Assembly: GCF_963924675.1 (NCBI RefSeq)
Contig: NC_089232.1
Location: 34,429,312 to 34,493,311, forward strand
DNA: 64,000 bases
Reading direction: 5' to 3'
DNA from: Phocoena phocoena
Taxonomy: Eukaryota; Chordata; Mammalia; Artiodactyla; Phocoenidae
The notes under the pieces were generated by a model, which was not told the origin of the DNA, searched no databases, and saw only the letters and a list, made by a program, of their open reading frames with translations. The position numbers and the translations under genes are program-made. Below are positions 56,040 through 64,000 of this stretch, in pieces; position 1 is the first letter of the stretch; each line of letters begins with the position of its first letter.

Positions 56040-58950
56040 TCTTCCCCAGAGACACAGGTCAAAATCAGCTCAGAAAAATGTTGAAAGTTACATGTCTAGT
56101 TCCCAGCCTGAGCATCTGATCCAGAAGTTTCAGGATGACTCCTGGGTTCATGTGTCCTATTCAATCCTGACGGAGAGAGTTTAAAGTTTGGTGAATGTTG
56201 AATGAAGTTTTGGTTTCTCTCCCTTCCTTCAGGATGAATTTTATGCAAACCACTTGATTCTGGACTTGGCTGCCCCTCCCCCCTAGTTCTATGTAAGATT
56301 ATTCGGGCAGGACTTGAAAGTCCCAATGGCTTTGTTCTCCCATCCTCATTTCTTGATGGTTTTTGCTGTCTGCTCTTTAGTTTCAGTGTCTGAGTGTGGG
56401 AGCTGCTCAGTAAATATTCTGAATTAAACTGCCAGGATTTGGTTCTAGTGAGGAGAGGAATTGGCATTGCGAAAAGACGTTGCCGCCCCTTTCCCCTTTG
56501 AGCTTTTCCTTTACCCTCAACAAGATTAAGTAGGCTCTTCCAAGTTCCACTATCAGAGGGTTTGGGGGCACTGCAGCAGAGTGGGAAGAGGGGGCTGGTG
56601 GTCTTGGGAGGGAGGCGAGACGGGGGAGAAGTGGTGAAGAGTTGCATGCATGTGAGCTTTAGGAAAGCTCCATCAACCCCAGTATTACAAGTGCGTTCAG
56701 GTCTGCCCCGTGCTAACACAAGCCTGGTGTCATCAGGTTCACTAGGGTGTCAAGCGATGGAGGTAAAATATACCCGGAAGCGGTTCCATTCCTTCCTTCT
56801 CTCTTGCTGAGACACTCCCTTGCCGCTGCCTTCTGGGGCACCCCCATGAGGCAGTGTCACGTCTTTGCTTCACTCTGATGTCCAGCCCATCAGCCCATTG
56901 TCATATCTTACTTCAGCAGAGATAACCACCCTCACTATATACCGATAGGTGGGACACTTTCACAGCTAACAGCCATCTAACTGTTACTTTGTGAGAGGTG
57001 ATCCTTTTGGGAGTTTGCCAACTGTTTTGAGAAGGGGAGGAAACGCTTCCTGCTACAGTTATGAGGAGTCTGGCTTCTGGTCACTGTCCCCGCCGAGAGG
57101 GTAAAAACTGTGGACTGAAGACGGGGCCACACTCCCCGCTGTAGTAACATCTTTGATAAGCGAAACATACATACTTGGCCTGGGCAGGCCTTAATCCTTT
57201 TGTTGTCTCCTTGTCTAATCAGAACTGGGACACTTGGAGACCAGCGAGTTGCTTGTCCTGAGCTTCTCAAAGCTAGTAGGTTTCGAGCTGTTTGCAGGTC
57301 ATGTAACAATTCATCATCTGAGTTTTTTAAAGGACGCAGAAGGTGCCAAAATACCACTGAAGTCAGCGTTCAGATCGGGTCATTCACGAATGAGCGTTCT
57401 CCGTGGTTTTATCTACAAGAGGGCCCTTGTTCAAAAGGCCTGAAAAATAACTCTTTGCAATGAAAGTCGTTACTCTCCACCAATATGGAGACACAGAATA
57501 GAGTCACGTTAACTGACTCGTCCCTCAGTGAGTCTCCCTCCTGTGAAGCTGTATTATTGGAAAATGGCAGTTAGCATGAGGACACTTTCGTCAATTTTAG
57601 TGGATTGGATTCTCAGCTTCGCATTAGCAGAGGGCTTTTTTTTTCCTTTTAAATGTCCTTGTTTCTTGAAACACTAATAGCAGGGTAAGGACAGTAAGTG
57701 ATTGCATATGGAAAATGAGAATGCTTACTAATTTCAGCATGAAAGGTCGGGGGTTCAAATAATTATGCTTGTGTAAGTGGTCTCTAGCTTTTCGCTTTGA
57801 GTTTAGGTTACATTTCTTTACACTTCAGAACTTTATTTCAGATCACACGGCCTACCGTGTATCAAATTGTTACTGTCCCTATCACCGGAGGAAATATCCT
57901 CTTAGAAAATGCAAAGGCAGCTCATTCAAACAAGTAGGGGTTTTGTTCCTTTGAAAAAATATGAATACCACACTGTAAAGCAGTCTTCCTATGAAAAACC
58001 AAGTCAAATTTCCTAGTCGAGAACCTTCAGATTGGCTATTTTATTGGAAAATCACAGGGATAGAATATATTTTTGTTTATCTGCTTTTTGCCTTCCAGAA
58101 ATGACAGCTTTCCATGCTGAAATCTTGAACGCTTTTGATTGGCAATACTGGCAATATTGGCTGGCGATACTGGAAACTTTGTTGGCATTGTGCATGTTTG
58201 TGTAACTTTGACTTGGCATGTACCTTTTCATGTGGAAATATTTACGTATCTGAGGAGCCAGTTTAATTTAAGGATGTCGTACAATTTGTGGTCTCACCGT
58301 ACAGACTCAGGTGACTAGATTTGCAATTGAAGCTACAAATTTTGCTTTCAGAAATTACAACTTCTGTTTTTCTTTTTTTAAAAAACAAACTCAGTGGCAA
58401 ACCAAGGTTTACTTTAAAACTTCTTCTTTCCTATAAAACGACAAAGTGGCAGCATCTCCTGAACATATGTGTTTGCCTGTCTGTAAATGTCTATCAGCCC
58501 TCCCTGACAAACGCCGATAGCCCCATAAGTGTGACAGACAGGATTAAATATTATCTCTCCAAGGACTGATCAGAAACGTAATAACTGCATGACATTCATA
58601 TTTTTTCTTTACCTGTAACTTTGTTGAACATAAATACTGAACAGTGATATAACTAACGGTAATTTGGGGAATTTAATATGGCATTTTTCATCTTCATGTA
58701 GTTAACCTCCTAACACCATTGTGAACTAATTAGTTCAGTTGGGTTCATATCCTAATCTTCCTATTATGTATGCCTGTTGTACAGTTGGAGAAAGTACAGA
58801 AATATTGCTCAGTGAGTGAATGCACAAGTTTAATACAAAGGCAGTACTTACCTCTGTAGTCCCCACGTGACCTTTTTAATTGAATAGTACGCTAAACTGA
58901 AGAGTGTTTTATTTGGAGCAGATAGTCTTATTTATTTTGAAGGCTTACTA
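56040..58950. other. Intergenic sequence without recognised genes
   Basis: Unique sequence. A 207-codon minus-strand frame at 56096-56719 and shorter ones around 57000-57460 have no recognisable domain, low-complexity content and no splice-site support. There is a short tandem repeat of GGCAATACT-type units at 58139-58170. Confidence 0.5.
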
Positions 58951-58954
58951 TTTC

Positions 58955-59110
58955 TCTCTCAGCACTTAATTAGCTGTGTGACTTCTAGTGAATCACTTGA
59001 GCCTTTCCATCCTCAGTTTCTCCATCTGTAAAATGGTGATAGTAACATATCTTACCTACTTTGCTAGTGTCGTCAAGAGATCGAATAAAAATACATGGGG
59101 AGGCACTGTA
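58955..59110 (+). repeat. MIR SINE fragment
   Basis: TAGCTGTGTGACTTCTAGTGAATCACTTGAGCC, CCTCAGTTTCTCCATCTGTAAAATGGTGATAGTAACATATCTTACC is sense MIR. Confidence 0.8.
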
Positions 59111-59398
59111 CCACTGAATTCTAATCATTACTATAAAAAGCTGGCTGAAGGGGGAGAACAGTTATTCTTTCCCCATAATTGCTTTAGCGTTCTTTGGCTC
59201 AGTGTTTCCTAATCTTCAGCTAGTCACAAATCGCTTTCACAATTATTGCTGTATCTTTGCTCCCCATGCCATTATTTGCATAAATTTCTTGAAATCTTCT
59301 TTAAAGTATAAATACGTGCATTTTAAAGGGGAATTTGGTGTCATTATCGTAAGTGGGATTTGCAATACCACTGCTATGAATAGAAAGTAATAGTGAAA

Positions 59399-59710
59399 CT
59401 AAATAAAATAGTTTTTCCAGGTAATACCAGTTGCTCTGGTAACACCCAGTTTTCTGTGCACTGCATTTTGAGGAGCACTGACGCCGGTGATGATGATGGT
59501 ACTTGTTGAGGCTTTGATCACCACAGCGGGGATTCCGGGTGGGGCAGGGAACTGGCCCTGAACCTCAGGCTTAGCCTTGCCCACCTTGGTTTTCTCGGCC
59601 CAGATTGCCTGGCTCAAGGGGTGACGAATTGGGAACCGCTGGTTGTGACACCAGGGGAGCTGGAAGGCAGAGGTCGATGGCCAATTAGGCTCTTCCCTTC
59701 CCTTATACAT
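59399..59710 (-). pseudogene. Unidentified coding-like island (possible processed pseudogene fragment)
   Basis: A 103-codon minus-strand frame stands out from AT-rich surroundings by its GC-rich third positions and ordinary codon use, most clearly over the part reading AEKTKVGKAKPEVQGQ to KASTSTIIITGVSAPQN. I do not recognise the protein. No poly-A remnant or target-site duplication is evident at its 3' side (about 59390-59400), and no splice structure was found. It could be a fragment of a processed pseudogene, an exon of an unknown transcript, or an old repeat with coding-like composition. Confidence 0.25.
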
Positions 59711-62700
59711 AAGGGATATTTTTGTGGAGTCTGCTCAACTGGAACGTGTGACTAACTGCCAAAGAGGGTCACAGGAGTAAAATAAGAGATGCCGTTAATG
59801 CTTAGCCAATAAATAGAGCATTTTATGGGATCTGTGTCTGTGAGGCATACTGCACTCTGTTTTGGAAAAACAGGGGCAGATTTGCTGTTCTCTTTGTTGT
59901 AAAAAGTGAAAGCTTTGCCCGACTTCCAAACGGAGCTTTGAAGAGAGAGGATGCAGATACAGCTTTATGCTACTCAGCCATCGTGCATCTGTTTCTATCA
60001 GGAGTAAACTTAAGATGTGAAGTTTCTACTGAAGTTTCCATTTAGAACATGACAGGGGGCGAGGGGGGAGGGGAAATAAGGCCTTTCTTCTGCTTCAGGG
60101 GAAGTTTCTTGTCCTCCTCCTAAAAAAAGGAAATCTGCCATCCAGTCACAAGAGAATTTCTAATCTGTACATATCTAGGCATATACTATAAATATATTTT
60201 TAATCTGTAAGCTTTTACGCCATTATCTACTTTCAAAGGGCTTGGAAAATTCCAAAGTTACTTGAATCTCAGGTCTATACAGCACGGTTCTTTCAAAGAG
60301 TTAAAAGTGCTTTCATATGTTATTTCATTGTGTTTCTACAGAGTTCCACAGAGGTAGGAAAAAAGGATGCTATAATTCTTGCTAAAAATAGATACCATGA
60401 TTCCGTTTTAAGAACAGATAAAACTAAGGTCCAGAGATATAACATTTTATTTCCCATAGTTAGTGTGGATTAGAACATGAGGTTTGATTTATCAGAAGTG
60501 AAGCTTTTATTTCAAAATTATCCTTCCCTCCATAGCGTTCTCAGAGAGCCTCTTGATAGTCCTTCCAACCCTCCTGTTCTTATAGTTTCAATAGGTTTTA
60601 GTTCGTCCAGGCAGGGATTTCAATCAGTTTCCATACCCATAGAATTTTGTACTCACTGAAGGCACGTCCTAGAAATAACCCCAACAATAACAGAGAGTTC
60701 AGTGTCAGCGCTAACAATATCAGATATTTCAAATGTTGAGATATGTAATATTTTGTAATTTGCCGTCCTAAAGCTCCTGTGATATTTCTCCGAAGTGCTT
60801 GGGGATGCCTGCACAGGCTCATCGGGGGAGGTGATAGGAACCTACGCGTAGCTCTAGTAGTAAATAGCATCCTCCTGCCAATGGTCAGACACAGCGTATG
60901 TATATTGCAAAGACCATCGATTCTTTTCAACTTGCTTATTAACTCTTGAAAATGTAGCTCACTCCAGTAATTGTATTCATGACTAGATTGATGCTGTTAC
61001 CTGTTACGAAAGAACTAAAAGCCTTGACTTTTCACCCCTTTTATTAGTTTCTTCAAGCCATTTTTAAAGGAAAATAATATGCTTCAAGTTTTGTTTCACT
61101 GTGCATAGACTACAAACCCCTGAGCATCCGTTATTAGTACACATTAAAAACTCATTGATGAAAGTTTGAAATTCCTTAAAATCATTTGAAAGGCCAACAG
61201 GCAATTCTCCATTTCATTGCCATCGATTATAAGAATTCTAAAAATTATTTCCTTGACATCTGCCTGCCTAAAATTGCATCCATTGGACTCAAGAAGCACA
61301 AATTAATTATTCTTGTTTTCAGGGCTGGAGCTGCAAATGCTTTGAAAAGAAACTGGCCCAATGTACTAGGCACATCACAAATTCAGAAGTGGAATAAAAA
61401 CCAGTGTCCACATTATGAAAACAAACCCATAAGCACAGGGAACGTCAATTTCAGGCTTTTCTTTCCTAGTTATATTTAGCTCCTTTTCTTTTTTGCTGTT
61501 ATCACATGCAAGATTATCCTGGCTTGACTGAAATCTATTTTGCTCTCCTAACGAACTCATAGAACAGTTCTCCATAAGATATGATTTATCTTGTATTCAG
61601 ACACGTCTCTGAGGCCACATAAAACTACAAGACAATGTAAATGATATACTTTGATTGGAAGGTCTATTGTTATTCATGATTGAACTAAGAAATATACTGG
61701 AGCTGAAATCACATATAACAATTCATGAAGCAATGTTTAGATAAAAGTGAACAAGACAAAAATAATGATGAAAGTTACAAAGCCTTACTAGTAATATCAT
61801 TCAATCTTAATAAAAACTGCAAACAAACAACGAAGACAATGATTAAGCTAAGAGCCTAGAGTGCTAAGCCATATTTTGAGAACATGGATGCTATAGAATT
61901 GTTCCTTTTCCATCAAAAAGGAAATGACTCCCAATTTATCATCCAAATTTTGTAAGCATATGATTAATCATTGTTTTCAGTTTTATTGCTTCACAAAAAT
62001 TCTCATAAATGATCTTGTATAATCGTTTCCTTCTAAAGTAATATACTAATTAATTTCTATTAAATATATGTAAAAGAAGATAGATTTTGAAAAATGCGTC
62101 TCCCTTGTCATTTGTTAATATATTGAAAAAGTGTAAACCTTGAAACATTTAGCATAGAAAATATTCATTTTTGGTAATTTCTCAAGGGGGCAATTTATTA
62201 AATGAAAGGCTTTTAACATTAGCTAAAAGCAGCCCTGTAAATCATGGTGTCATCAAACCGCTTCATCACTTCATTAATTTAAAAGATTATTATATGCGTA
62301 ACTGACATAATTTTGAACAATGTTACATGGCTAATTTATTAATGTAGAAAAGCATAAATGACACACTGACTTGATTTATTTTTGTAATTGTATAATTTTA
62401 GAACTTTTGTCTATGACTTTCACTAACAGAAGAAATGATTCAGTGTCTCACTGCTAATTTTATCAAGGTTTCTTCCCTGCTAATGCTTTGCCAGTGGTAA
62501 TATCTCTGGTCACTTAATTTTAAAATACATTTCTCAGAGTGCAAGGCAAAGCCATTAAAAAAAACACTACCTTTTTTTTTTTAAAGTCCAGTGGTCAAGT
62601 AGAGGATATAGACCTTTCCAAAATGATAATTCTGAGACTCCAATTTTTAAAAATGTGCTTTGAGCTTTTTGGAGAATGTCATATTAGTAAAGTAGGATTG

Positions 62701-64000
62701 CTTTAATTACATACATCTATAAATTACTTCTGCTTTACATTTTATAATAATCTCTTTTCTAAACATCTATGTATTTGTGAAAATCACCTCAGAGACAGTG
62801 CATTGTAATGAGCTGATTAAATGATTTTTAATGATTCTCATTCTTTTATCATTGTAGTTGGTAAAACTTCCTGGGTGTTTTGTGAAAGGCTAAGGAAGCA
62901 GGAGAAGTTGGTGGGTTAAATTTTGTCTAGGTCTATTTTTGATCATGTTCGAGAAAAAGAATTTTTCCCCCTTTTGATTCCAAATAATGCTTTGGATCGT
63001 GTTTTGATTTTTGTAGTTATGAAATAACAACTGAGATAATTTACATAAAATTGATTGTATTGTTTGCAGTAATAAAAATACTTCTGAAGTATAAACATAA
63101 AACATTTGCTTATATTCTTGTTTAAGCTTAAGTCTTAGTCATAATGCAGCAAGAATGCAAGTCTCAGAGCATTTTCTGCCTACTGTTAAATTCCTACAGG
63201 TTTTTCTTAAGTTACAAGATAGAGAGCAGGACTGAGATCATAAAACCTGTATTTAAGTTATAGAGCACTGAATTTCCCAAATGAAATACACCTCCCAACT
63301 TAATTCACAGATGAAGATATAATCAAATTAGTGGCCATAAGGAACGTTCTCATTATTATAAGCACATATACAAAACTGGAAAAAAAAAAACTGTGAAGAC
63401 GGTAGGCACCATTTCTACACTCTACGTACACAGAATAAATTCTACTTAAAAGTCTTCTATTTGGCAGATTTCTAAAACTATAGTGATATCTCATTTCTCT
63501 GTTATAAAATCTCAGTTTGCTACTATATGCTCAAAAGGCTTATATATCATATAGTTTTAGGTAGAAGTTTCCAAGGGCATATAATTGAAATAAAAGTTCT
63601 AGACAGTAGTTAAAGCAGTCTAATTTAGCTACTTACCCCAGCGTTTTGTCTACTGATGCCGAAGCTGAAGTGTACTTTACAGTATCTTTCTTAGATTGAA
63701 ATTGCTAATTATCCAAAGAGGCAGCCTCTGTGGATGGTAATGATTTATTCAATGATTCATTGTAAGCACTAGAGTCGGCACAAGACTCGCATCTTCTACT
63801 GTGCAGGTTCTCAAGCTCTCCCGAAGAAATATTTGTTAACAAGTTGGCATGACCAGGGGGAGACTTCTACTAACCCAGAAAGATTCTTTTACATTTATTT
63901 TTCTGACTCATTTTGATGTTTCTCGATATGTACAAAGGTGAAACAATTTTTTTTTTTTTTAGGTAAAACAATTTTTAAAAATATTGCCACCAAATGTTTG
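59711..64000. other. Intergenic sequence without recognised genes
   Basis: AT-rich sequence. A MIR-like antisense fragment lies at about 60305-60480 (AGAACAGATAAAACTAAGGTCCAGAGAT). From about 61 kb to the end it is AT-rich and unique, with T or A runs at 62572-62582, 63379-63390 and 63947-63960. No gene was recognised. Confidence 0.5.
60305..60480 (-). repeat. MIR SINE fragment
   Basis: It contains TGCTTTCATATGTTATTTCATTGTG and AAGAACAGATAAAACTAAGGTCCAGAGATATAAC, in the antisense MIR order. Confidence 0.55.

Noticed and set aside
56096..56719. A 207-codon minus-strand frame
   Set aside because: No recognisable domain, no splice or promoter context; treated as a chance frame.

Overview
The window is mammalian genomic DNA, almost certainly from a cetacean. 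It carries several well-preserved tRNA-derived SINEs of the CHR-1/CHR-2 type (about 43.5, 48.3 and 50.0 kb), a family known from whales, hippos and relatives. It also carries old MIR, L2, MER5 and L1 fragments. There are no prokaryotic features, and most open reading frames are chance ORFs in intronic or intergenic DNA.

The one protein-coding gene I can support is MEIS1, on the minus strand. Its first six coding exons lie between 16808 and 23866 and encode residues 1-210 of the roughly 390-residue TALE homeodomain protein: the N-terminus, the PBX-binding (Meis/PKNOX N-terminal) domain, and the acidic serine-rich stretch after it. All five complete introns have GT and AG ends, and the six exons join in a single open frame. 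The homeodomain exons lie beyond coordinate 1, at the 3' end of the gene. Positions 1-16807 are therefore the 5' part of intron 6.

Layout: 1-16807 is intron 6, with few repeats, long AT-rich stretches and a CpG island at about 13.6-14.7 kb. 16808-23866 holds coding exons 6 to 1. 23867 to about 24.4 kb is the 5' leader, with three short upstream ORFs, a (CT)n tract and a perfect PBX-MEIS composite site. About 24.5-27.4 kb is the CpG-rich promoter and divergent upstream region, with paired CCAAT boxes and a homeodomain half-site cluster. 27.4-43.5 kb is upstream non-coding DNA with a second large CpG island at about 32.3-33.5 kb. 43.5-64 kb is ordinary intergenic DNA with SINEs, L1 and L2 fragments and MER5-like elements.

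The regulatory picture is inferred from motifs: a developmental regulator gene in a region without young transposons, with several CpG islands and homeodomain-type sites, including one that would allow MEIS/PBX autoregulation. I found no evidence of a previously undescribed biological system. The best leads are the regulatory motifs and a coding-like island at about 59.4-59.7 kb that I could not identify.
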